From Sphaerolaimus hirsutus (taxonomy: Eukaryota > Nematoda > Chromadorea > Monhysterida > Sphaerolaimidae): a stretch of DNA of 64,000 nucleotides. The stretch is taken from the NCBI GenBank assembly GCA_964036195.1, contig OZ038460.1, positions 1,057,504 to 1,121,503 of the forward strand, written 5' to 3'. Of this stretch, positions 42,101-48,941 are shown in pieces (position 1 is the first letter of the stretch; every line of letters starts with the position of its first letter). A program made the position numbers and the translations under genes. The notes beneath the pieces were generated by a model that was given only the letters and a program-made list of their open reading frames with translations, had not been told where the DNA came from and did no database searches.

Positions 42101-42936
42101 TTCTCCTTCAAAATCGCGGCTTTCGCCTATACACATGTTTATATACCTATTTTTAGCTACTTTTAGCCTGTTTTTAGCGATTTTCCCCCCTTTCTGCCTT
42201 CTATGCACTGAAAAAGCCTATATATTTTGCCCCCGCGAGCCCCCCCCCCCACAGAACATTTTTCAGCTATCTCTCCAGAGGAGCGATTTGCTTCATATCC
42301 AGCCCCCGCGAGGGCCAAAATGTTAGAAAGCCCGGCTGCGGCGGTCCCGCACCGTGTAAAATGTCGGCATGTTGCGGTCCCGATTCCTCAGTCCCGGTCC
42401 CAAGGAAAACAATTCCAGTCCCCCAGTCCCGGCCACCCAGTCACAGTCCCAGAATTCTATAGGGGTGCCGATTAGCGATGAAAAACCATTTGTTTTAACA
42501 ACCATTTGTTTAGAACATTTTTTAAAATAAAATTGTTGTTGTTTTCAAATGCCCCCAAATATCCTGTTTGTAAAGTGTCTCCAGGTATTGGGTTTATGGA
42601 TGAATGGCGGGTAGATCTAGATGAGTGCCGGGTCTAGATGAGTAGCGGGTTGAGATGGGTAGCGAGCCTAAGTCACATGGCTACAGCAATTTTCACTCTC
42701 ACAAATTATTCCCCAACCCTCCCCAACCCCCCACCCTTCCCTTCCCAGGCATAACAGTGATAGTGCAAGAGGCACCCCAATCCAGAAGGCACCGAAGGAG
42801 CCACAGTAGGCGCCACAAAAGGCACCACAGCAAGAAACACAAGCATAGGCACCAGAAATCGGCACGCGAAACCACAAGGACTGAGGAAACTTCTGTGGAG
42901 GGGCCAACTGAAGAGACGGAGTCTAAGGATGAGTGA
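30080..42936 (+). CDS. Unrecognised eight-exon gene, ~366 aa, low-complexity protein with His/Lys/Arg-rich tail
   Basis: Proposed exons: 30080-30160, 31021-31193, 31601-31833, 31980-32037, 37417-37642, 38603-38641, 41726-41828 and 42749-42936. Phases (0,2,1,2,0,0,1) all agree and the total is exactly 367 codons. The product starts MAGLGRGGNLKAKKSFYMPQ. It has two related motifs, GYFDAPKSP (~42-50) and DYFEPPKPN (~90-98), then a Pro/Ala-rich stretch, an acidic run (GGDEESSSSEE), and a basic C-terminus of RRH/SRR/KRHHSKKHKHRHQK type followed by an acidic end. I do not recognise the family; composition suggests a disordered nuclear protein. It is head-to-head with SAFB, 2.7 kb apart. At least four of its seven introns consist largely of transposon. 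Exon 4 and the exact 38641 donor are the least certain parts. Confidence 0.6.
30166..30370. mobile_element. MITE TGACGGTGGCAAAC inserted at a splice donor
   Basis: Left TGACGGTGGCAAACCCTCC, right TTTTTTGCCATCGTTA; flanks cccgtgag and cgggtgag (7 of 8). The interior is TTCGAATTTT-type repeats. A related copy is at 51021-51457. Confidence 0.75.
30414..30723. mobile_element. TACCGTATTTCCTCGAATGA foldback MITE
   Basis: Left TACCGTATTTCCTCGAATGA, right TTATTCGAGTAAATACGGTA. The interior matches 53540-54020 and gives the empty site for the insertion at 53689. Confidence 0.8.
31021..31193 (+). CDS. Unrecognised plus-strand gene, exon 2
   Basis: Acceptor AAACGCAG|AAC. It encodes NHLAKMGVASSGTPKQNVSG, then YFDAPKSPIAK and a Gly/Ala-rich end. 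The donor CCAG|GTGCCACTC is the first base of a foldback element. Base composition is coding-like against AT-rich surroundings. Confidence 0.65.
31194..31600 (+). mobile_element. Foldback MITE forming intron 2 of the plus-strand gene (introner-like)
   Basis: Starts GTGCCACTCACAGACCCTGT exactly at the donor and ends CAGGGTCCGGGAGTGGCAC, then AAG at the acceptor; 407 bp. The interior is a degenerate array of AAAATGTCCTGTAAAATGTC-like units. The flanking triplets are CAG and AAG, a possible 3-bp target duplication. Confidence 0.75.
31601..31833 (+). CDS. Unrecognised plus-strand gene, exon 3 (Pro/Ala-rich)
   Basis: Acceptor GTGGCACAAG|G immediately follows the right end of the foldback element. 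It encodes KKNTSDYFEPPKPNAPGAQA and then a long Ala/Pro/Val-rich stretch. The frame stays open through the next foldback element to 32078, so the 3' end depends on whether that element is spliced (donor CCCT|GTAAAA at 31834). Confidence 0.6.
31820..32012 (+). mobile_element. Compact foldback element inside exon 3/4 of the plus-strand gene
   Basis: A near-perfect palindrome of about 190 bp with outer arms CATCCCAGACCCTGTAAAAA and GGGGTCTGGGAGTG and inner arms ending at a GTACGTTTGCC centre. The reading frame of exon 3 is open straight through it. The inner CCCT|GTAAAA and TTTTACAG|GG could act as splice sites. Confidence 0.75.
31980..32037 (+). CDS. Unrecognised plus-strand gene, exon 4 (tentative)
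   Basis: Acceptor TTTTACAG|GG inside the right arm of a foldback element; donor CCAG|GTCAGT. Removal of 146 bp (or 134 bp with the second donor at 31846) restores phase 2, which is the only phase that reads through the next exon (37417). Without removal the transcript would read into a stop there. Confidence 0.4.
32283..32514. mobile_element. hAT-type MITE TAGGGTGTTAAA with TTTCCGTTTTCCG repeats
   Basis: Ends TAGGGTGTTAAATTTCCG and TTTTTTTTGACACCCTA; perfect 8-bp duplication gttcgagc. The core is four or five direct repeats of TTTACCTTTCCGTTTTCCG. Confidence 0.92.
33985..35170. repeat. Tandem satellite, ~120-130 bp monomer (copy A)
   Basis: About nine diverged monomers, each with CACTACATTACCATAACCC, AATGAACCCCTGGGGCCAAA, TGAAATGATGCATTTGTGGG and TTTCTGATTGCACTGATTTG. 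No coding content. Confidence 0.9.
35171..35690. repeat. Two minisatellites, GAGTTTATGGGAGTTTCC and GGGGGTGCCATTTTT (copy A)
   Basis: First ~30-bp units of GGGGCTGAGTTTATGGGAG, then 29-35-bp units of GGGGGTGCCATTTTTGGGGG/GTCCCC. The long open frames here exist because the repeat length is often a multiple of three; they are not genes. Confidence 0.9.
35711..36165. repeat. Foldback segment CTAGCAGGATTCTCTCC
   Basis: Left arm CTAGCAGGATTCTCTCCAAC through GGTTCTCTACAATTAATACC; right arm at 36105-36165 is the complement, ending GGAGAGAATCCTGCTAG. The left arm recurs at 63729-63790. It may be the end of a larger mobile unit. Confidence 0.65.
37417..37642 (+). CDS. Unrecognised plus-strand gene, exon 5
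   Basis: Acceptor TTACCCATAG|A, phase 2; a second possible acceptor is CCCTCGCAG before PNAASEA. It encodes SKSIPPPSKKNNNK, FKVIRVPAPPGKEKPGNGG and DEESSSSEE. Donor GAG|GTATAG is at the left end of a GCGCC-type MITE. Confidence 0.62.
37646..38602. mobile_element. GCGCC MITE split by a hAT-type MITE, forming intron 5 of the plus-strand gene
   Basis: Left TAGTGAATGCTAAATGCG and right CGCTCCTCTAGCATTACCA are imperfect complements, each next to GCGCC-rich arms. The middle (~37835-38514, right end CTGCCAACCCTA) is a TAGGGTTGG-type element like that at 26660. Confidence 0.65.
38603..38641 (+). CDS. Unrecognised plus-strand gene, micro-exon 6
   Basis: Thirteen codons (EGEGEQKKAPEEA) between acceptor CTAGCATTACCAACCAG and the weak donor GCT|GTTGGT, phase 0 at both ends. 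It continues the acidic run of exon 5 and sits between two transposon blocks. The same weak donor sequence is used by the KCTD gene. Confidence 0.5.
38654..41289. mobile_element. hAT-type MITE CAGGGCCGTATCCAGG carrying two further nested elements, in intron 6
   Basis: Ends CAGGGCCGTATCCAGG and CTGGATACGTCCCTA, perfect 8-bp duplication gtttgcta. The core is interrupted by an element at 38898-41109 (CAGGGGTGGGCATCTTCAG / CTGAAGATGCCCACCCCTG, TA-type duplication), itself interrupted by one at about 39058-40703 (AGCATTCGAAAAAATCAC / TTATTTTTCGAATGCT). Confidence 0.88.
38898..41109. mobile_element. Foldback element CAGGGGTGGGCATCTTCAG
   Basis: Arms CAGGGGTGGGCATCTTCAGT and its complement, then TACCGCTGGGAAAATGCGAT. 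Comparison with the uninterrupted sister elements (TTTACATACATATACAGC) suggests a TA target duplication, as in Tc1/mariner-like elements. No transposase frame seen. Confidence 0.75.
41726..41828 (+). CDS. Unrecognised plus-strand gene, exon 7
   Basis: Strong acceptor (CTCTCACTTTGTCACAACCCCTCAG in part). It encodes EKEILARAQKEGIVVRSPSQ and then an Ala/Gly-rich stretch. Donor GGGG|GTGTCG, phase 1, fits the last exon. The frame remains open to 41879, so an alternative end is possible. Confidence 0.58.
41911..42335. mobile_element. hAT-type MITE CAGGGGTCTCTTAGGGG, degenerate right end
   Basis: Left CAGGGGTCTCTTAGGGG; GCTATCTATC interior; flanks ctgcggca and ctgcggcg (7 of 8). It sits 82 bases after exon 7 of the plus-strand gene. 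Confidence 0.7.
42749..42936 (+). CDS. Unrecognised plus-strand gene, last exon (basic tail)
   Basis: Excellent acceptor (CCACCCTTCCCTTCCCAG). It encodes GITVIVQEAPQSRRHRRSHS, then KRHHSKKHKHRHQKS and an acidic Thr/Glu-rich end, stop TGA at 42934. The His/Arg/Lys cluster resembles nuclear localisation or RNA-binding tails. Confidence 0.68.
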
Positions 42937-44640
42937 AATTAAAGTGACACTGAAAATGATTTAAGAGCCTGGCATCAGTCTGGGGGTAGGATTTTTGGAA
43001 TGGAATTTGTTGGGGGTTTGAAATTTAGGGAGTTTGATTACCCAATGGTGCTGGTGATTACTGTATGTGTAAACCTTACTCAATTCTCCAAATTTAGAAA
43101 GGGGATCTAGTCAAATTTTTGGAACATAATGAAAAACGTTCCCTTTCATTTCCCTACATTTTTTTTCACCTATATTTTGGAGCTAGGAATTATGTTTACA
43201 AGTTTACAACTAAAATTAATAACCAAACGATCCAACAATTCCACTTCAAATGTGAATACTACTAAATGATTTTTTCAAACCAAATGGAGGCTCGAAACTA
43301 ATGTGTTGCAAAGAAAAATATGATTCAAATGTGAGACTATTTACTGAAACTGATACATTTCGATGTATGATCCTGATGCCACTGCTAAAAGAAAGTAAAT
43401 GAAAATGATACTCATCATGTGACACCAAAATGGAAAAATTCTTTTTAGTTAGCACAAAATCTGTACCAAAAGCGTTTCAATATAAGATTCCGATAAGTCA
43501 ATCATTGCAGCCTTAATTTTGCCTAGACACTTTGCATATATTCTGCCGAAATTATGAAAAATTCGGGGAACTCATTAATCAGCTTTGAACTTATTTTAGC
43601 TTACTGAAATGAGGTTTCCGTCAACTCCTGTTGACGATGAAAAAGTGACACACTCTGGTAAATCCAAATGCATTCAAAGTCGATTTGAGTTTTTCAAGGT
43701 TTTCGAAATTTCGGTATAAAACCACTGCTGACAAATGATATCACCCACAAAAAAAATGAAATCCAAAATATCTTCACATCGGTCTTTTTCGTCTATCCGC
43801 ATCGCGAACCGATTTCTCAATTTCAAAACTTCTCAAATCCGCTCTCTGCAGAAAGTCGCGCCGTTCCAGGAATCTGCATTAGCATAATCGGAAAACTATA
43901 CATTGCCGACTGTATTTTATTACGAAATTGAAAAATGAAGGATAGAATGAAAAAAAACTGACCCCCCAGTGCCCCTGTTGAAACTCTGTAGTTCTTCAGC
44001 AATACCAGTTTTGTTTTTGAAGGTGTCCCATTTTTCTCTAGTGGCAGCCTGAAAATTTTCGCATGAACTTGTAGAAATGGCCCTAGTTGACGACGACACA
44101 AAATGTCAACTGGTTTGCATCCCAATTCAAAGCTTGCTGACGAGTAACTCGACGCATTATTTACATTGCAATAGCGCAATGTTTTTTTAAAACTCAGATT
44201 CATTTGTAACATGATTCAACACTTTTGCATTTGCACGTCGTTCGTCGGCTCGTCAGAAAGCTCTGAATTGGGATGGGAACCAGTTGACATTTTGTGCGTT
44301 GTCAACTAGTGTGGAGGGCCAAAGATGCATCCACGAATTCATGTCGTTGAAAATGTACCATTGTGTTTACACTGATTGCGTGAAACGTTTCATGGAAACA
44401 TCTTGCAATGAAAAACTCCCAAAACACACCAGTGTAGAAGTTTTGCTTTTCTTTAAATCAATTCCTTCAAAGCCGGCCTTCCGTTTTTTGGAGTTTCTGC
44501 GAATGAAAACATAAAATTCTTGGTAATTTCGGATAAAAATGCCACAATTCCTTTGCATTAAAAAAATAAAGAACGTTGTATTTTTGTCCACCGAAACAAA
44601 TGAGAAATTAATCACTGCCGGTACAGTCGTGTGAACTGTA
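42937..44640. other. Downstream of the plus-strand gene; no gene seen
   Basis: AT-rich DNA with an immediate ATTAAA (42938) too close to the stop to be a likely poly(A) signal. There is a foldback region around GTCAACTCCTGTTGACGATG (43620) and GTTGACATTTTG arms near 44100 and 44285. CFDP1's missing 3' exons would be expected here but were not found. Confidence 0.4.
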
Positions 44641-44645
44641 ACAAA

Positions 44646-45094
44646 CAAGGACGTAGCCAGGGGGGGGGGCGGGGGGGGGGCGGCCGCCCCCCCCCCTTCC
44701 AGGGTGAGACATGAGAAATGTCGGGAAACGTCTTCTGGTGCAACGATCTTGAAGCCATTTTTCAAAAATTTTGCGCGCAAGCGCGCATTTTTGCATCACA
44801 CAACAGGAATTTTCACTTTACAAGTCGAAACGGCCTCAAGCTAGCTGAAAATGCACTCAAATGTTCATTTTCGCTGTATATGTATGTGAAATACATACCT
44901 ATACAGCGGTATATGGCGCCAATGCCAACGCCAGTGGCGTCATGGCGTGGCGCCTACGAATGGCGCCAGCGCCATGGCGCCATCCCCCCACTACAGGGGC
45001 CAAATTTTAGGGGGGGGCGCCGCCCCCCCCCGTTCGCCGGACTCCGTATACAATCCGCCCCCCCCCCCGCTCAAAAATCCTGGCTACGTCCCTG
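44646..45094. mobile_element. hAT-type MITE CAAGGACGTAGCCAGG with GCGCC core
   Basis: Ends CAAGGACGTAGCCAGG and CCTGGCTACGTCCCTG; perfect 8-bp duplication gtaacaaa. Confidence 0.92.
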
Positions 45095-45108
45095 GTAACA
45101 AACCATAT

Positions 45109-45739
45109 GGGTGTGCTTCTAAAAGTACCGATATACAAAAAATAGATTTTGAGATAAACGCAATTCAAAGTTTGGGGAATGCAATTCCCACACATGAGTA
45201 TTTTCAGTATGGGTATTTGGGGTATATTGTTGGTTATTGATATGCATGGTATAGTCTTTGGGTGACACATGTGTAACTAGCTATATAAACATTTAGTGTA
45301 TTGGCTCCATCGTAGATCAGTACTTTTTATGGTACAACTTGGGAAGGGCATGAAGATGTAGATCGGTACTTGTACCCATAATAAAAAAGCACAAAATGAG
45401 TTTTTGCTCTGAAAAATGCCGATCTGACATCGGTACTTTTAGAAGCACAGAAAATTATGTGCAGATCGGTACCTTTAAAAGTACACTTTTGAAGAAAGTG
45501 TGTAGATCAGTACTTTCAAAGAGACAAAAGCTGAAAAAGCTTGTAGATTGGTACTTTTTAAATTACATTAACTGTATTTTGCTTTTTTTTGCATTTTTCA
45601 TCCCCCCATATCTCAAAATTGAATTTCGCACCTCCCACATATTGTATATTTTTTGAAGCACGTTTTTATGGGGACCCCAAAAATGGTCCTAACTCAAATT
45701 TGAAAAATTTGGTAGATCGGTACTTTTAGAACCACACCC
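45109..45739. mobile_element. Foldback element GGGTGTGCTTCTAAAAGT, intact
   Basis: Left GGGTGTGCTTCTAAAAGTAC, right TACTTTTAGAACCACACCC, repeated GTAGATCGGTACTTTTA inside. It is the uninterrupted relative of 15497-16889 and starts 14 bases after the element at 44646. Confidence 0.82.
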
Positions 45740-45795
45740 TTCATGTACCGTTTAAACAATTTTTTTAAAAACGAAACTGAAATCAAAGAACAAAC

Positions 45796-45932
45796 ACAGT
45801 AGTCTTCGAAACCTCAGCTGTGTCTGCGACATTACCACTGCTGCTGCACTGTTTGTCCACATTTGTCACTATTGGCTCCGTGCCAGGATCGGGAATAGTT
45901 GCTTTTTCGTCAATGTTACTGCAGCCGGGTAA
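45796..45932 (-). CDS. CFDP1: CFDP1 exon 3 (tentative)
   Basis: Acceptor TTTTCGATTCACAG. It reads LPGCSNIDEKATIPDPGTEP and ends AEVSKTTV at donor GT|GTTTGT, a donor type used three times in the neighbouring SAFB gene. Low-complexity linker, so the assignment rests on position, phase and the last residues. Confidence 0.55.
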
Positions 45933-47936
45933 CTGTGAATCGAAAAAATGGGAGAGGATAGGAATAGGGTTCAAACGGAACCGCGGTCCCGGTACATGGT
46001 TCGGCAAAAAGTCGGGACTGGGGCGGTCCCGGTCCCGGTCCCGACACCCCAGTCCCGGTCCCGGTCCCGACAATTTAAAAAAGCCAGTCCCGGTCCCGGT
46101 CCCGGTCCCGACCACCCAGTCCCGGTCCCGGTCCCGACCACCCAGTCCCGGTCCCGGTCCCGGAATTTTATAGCGGTCCCAACAAGGGATGGAAAAAACG
46201 TATTTTCCAATACTTTTGCCAGAAATGGCACTTTTCTAAAGCGATTTTGTAAGAACATCTAAAAAAATTTTTGGGCGCAAGCGCGCAAATACCCAGCCAA
46301 TGATTACTATGTATTTTTCCATAATGTGACAGCGTTAGAAAGGTCCCCAACATGATTCTAGTACGAAAAATAGGTATATAAAGATACCTATATTGTAGAC
46401 GTTGGCGCCAACGCCAGCGCCAATACTGGCATGGTGTTGACACCTACAACTGGCGCCGCCCCACCCCCTCCCAAAAAAATCCTGCGCACATTGCGTTTCA
46501 TCATATATTCACAACTTCAGTGAAGATGGCAATGGAATACTGCTTGAATAATGTTATAAGAAAAGGCTAATACATTTAGAGTGGTCCTTCACACAGTGGA
46601 GGTGTGTGGAACAACATTGGCTGGATATTACATACCAATAAGGTTCAAACAATACCGCGGTGCCGGTACCTGGTTCGGCAAATCCCAGTCCCGGTCCCGA
46701 CCCCCCAGTCCTGGTCCCGGCCCCGACAATTGAAAAAAGCCAGTCCCGGTCCCGGTCCCGACCCCCCAGTCCCGGTCCCGGTCCCGACCCCCCAGTCCCG
46801 GTCCCGGTCCCGACATTAGAAAATTTCTGGTCCCGGTCCCAGTCCCGGTCCGAAAAACTGGTCCCGTTTGAACCCTAGATAGGAAGGTATTCGGCCATTT
46901 GCAATCGAGATTTCTAATTTCGAATTTGGTACAATTTGGATGGTATGGCACAGTGAAAATTTGAAATGTTGTCTTGAATTGGTGATTGGATCGGGACGGG
47001 AAGTTGTGCTGTCATTTTGACAAGTGTAAAATGTCATTTGACATTTTCAGTTTACTTTTTAGTCATGTAATACTTTTCATCACGCGAAAAAATTCGTTTT
47101 CCATTTAATTGGATCGGGTGCGCAGTTGACAATTCTGCAAGTTGAGATGTAAACATCTGAGAAGTAAAAATTTAAAAAAGAAGTAAAATGAGAAACGAAA
47201 AATACAATTTTTTAATTTTATTTTTAATTTTTACTATCATTTTACTTTTGAATTTTTGCGTTCTTTTTCTCTTTACCCTTACTCTCAACTTACGGGATTG
47301 TACCCTTTCTGCAAACGATTAGGAAAAACTCACCCCGGGTTTCGTAAACTACCGATCACTGTATAATTCATAAACACACAAAAAGTACAATTTGAAAAAC
47401 GCTAAATAAAGAAACCGACACAAGCTCCGTTTTCACTGGCTTTACTCTGGCCCACTTTGTGTCCGTCGAGCGCGGCGGTGTCGCCCACGTCGGACAGGAA
47501 TTCGGCCCACATGTCGTCCACCGCTCGCCCCTCCACTATGCCGCTGCCAGTGGGAAGATAAATTGATGAAAGTTAATTTTAGTATACAAATTTCTTATGT
47601 TCCACATTTGTTTTGGGTGTCGGAGACATTTTACTTATATTTATCATTCAGACTAAACGAAACTGGAATTCTCGCTTGTGATGATTCGAAATAGTCCACT
47701 TACAGATCCCAAACTTATTTATAAATTTTTCAGTCGAAATATCGCCGAAATAACGTAACCCACCCGACATCTTTACTTTCAGATTTCTGTCGCACTTTCC
47801 CCTCCTCAGAAACATCGTGATCGCTCCGTTCATTCTCATTTTTACTCGAACACTCCGAGGGCACGTAAGAATCGTCATCCGAATCTGAATCGTTGCCTCC
47901 CTCCGCAGTTGGATCAGTGCCAAGATTTGCGGACAT
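45796..47936 (-). CDS. CFDP1: Craniofacial development protein 1 (BCNT/Yeti/Swc5), 5' exons only
   Basis: CFDP1 is the metazoan Swc5, a subunit of the SRCAP/SWR1 remodeller that exchanges H2A.Z. Exons are 47764-47936, 47456-47543 and 45796-45932. Exon 1 starts MSANLGTDPTAEGG and contains the acidic DSDDDSYVPSECSS, like EDEDYVPSGGEYSED of human CFDP1. Exon 2 gives VDDMWAEFLSDVG, matching the family's DELWASFLNDVG helix. Exon 3 gives an E/P/T-rich linker ending AEVSKTTV, similar to the VKITKVFDFAG boundary. The exon 1-2 junction keeps phase 2; the exon 2-3 junction is phase 0 with donor AAA|GTGGGC, although other donors exist. The conserved C-terminal BCNT domain was not found downstream in the window. 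The gene converges on the plus-strand gene ending at 42936. Confidence 0.78.
45965..46877. mobile_element. (CGGTCC)n-core hAT-type element in CFDP1 intron 2
   Basis: Left TAGGGTTCAAACGGAACCG, right GGTCCCGTTTGAACCCTA, perfect 8-bp duplication gataggaa. It contains two blocks of CCCGGTCCCGGT hexamers (46010-46165 and 46680-46860), a second internal left end (46639) and an unrelated middle with GGCGCCAACGCC. It appears composite. Confidence 0.88.
47456..47543 (-). CDS. CFDP1: CFDP1 exon 2
   Basis: Acceptor CTTCCCACTGGCAG. It reads GIVEGRAVDDMWAEFLSDVG and then DTAALDGHK. The W-x-x-F-L-x-D-V-G motif is diagnostic for the family. The 3' end is uncertain: GTGGGC (chosen, phase 0), GTAAAG or GTCGGT could be the donor. 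Confidence 0.75.
47764..47936 (-). CDS. CFDP1: CFDP1 exon 1
   Basis: ATG at 47936, acidic N-terminus with the YVPS motif that binds histone H2A-H2B in Swc5/CFDP1 proteins. Donor GTCGG|GTGGGT, phase 2. Confidence 0.8.
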
Positions 47937-48752
47937 CGTTCGCGTTTAACTTTTTTATTTTTGTGCAAAAGTCTGAATTCTATACGGTTGAAGGGTGATG
48001 TATCATGCTGATCGTTGAGATGCGCTGCGGATCAATTCCTAGACGAGAGGAAAAGTGCCATGGCACTTCTTATACACTACCCATAAGAGTGTGGACGCTG
48101 GGAAGGTTTTTCCTGTTTAGTCAATGGGCTTTATACTCTGCGAGCGCACTTATTTATGCCTCGCTCTGGAAGTGTGCCAATGATAATTAAAGCAATGATT
48201 TTTCAAAAAATATCAGAAAATTCATTGTCAGTGAATACGTTGAGGTGAAATGTTAAAATGGCAATGATTTTTTCAAAGTTTTATTTAAAAATGTGTTATA
48301 TATAATTTGCACACTTCCACCGTGAACCATGTATGCAAGGTGTTAAGCCACTGAAGTATACTATGTGATGTCGATAAAATGAATATTGAACAGGAGCTTT
48401 CAAGAGTTTATTCAACTATTTTCATTAGTGTCTGTATCTCAAAAAATAAAAAAATGGTATTTCCGCATTTGCAGTGAGTTCGGTGCTATGCATGCACATA
48501 ATCACACGCTATCATAAATTTTGATGCATTTGAAAATATGACTGAAACAAGAATGTAAAATGAAATGTGAATTGAGATAAAGAGATGTGTGAACGTTGTG
48601 TATGAAAGCGTGTAAATGTTTATCCATAAAACCTTTTTCACGACATCCACTTTCAGAAAGAAATGAAATGCACAACAGATGTTGAAAAACAAACAAAAAC
48701 TAAAGATTCACATCAGCTTTTTCAGCCATTCAACCAATTTTCACACAAGTTT

Positions 48753-48941
48753 TCAATCATCTTCATCAGAGGAGTCAGTATCACCCAATCTCGGTGTGGG
48801 GTCTGGATCCGGCAAATTGACAGTGTTATCCCAATCTGGAACTGGCTGTCCAGATCTTGTTTTTGGCTTGTCTTTGTCTTTGACAGGTGGCCGCAAACCT
48901 TTGAGCCATTTTTCTTCCAATTTTTGCTTTTCCATCTTTTT
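48753..48941 (-). CDS. Unrecognised minus-strand gene, last exon
   Basis: Acceptor CCCCACCCACAG. It encodes KKMEKQKLEEKWLKGLRPPV, a Pro/Asp-rich stretch (VPDWDNTVNLPDPDPTPRL) and an acidic end DSSDEDD-stop. Sixty-two codons in phase 0. Confidence 0.7.
   Translation of the reverse strand, partial: KKMEKQKLEEKWLKGLRPPVKDKDKPKTRSGQPVPDWDNTVNLPDPDPTPRLGDTDSSDEDD

Noticed and set aside
44220-44520. Open frames near 44.3 kb as missing CFDP1 exons
   Set aside because: No BCNT motif; the region shows GTTGACATTTTG foldback arms instead.
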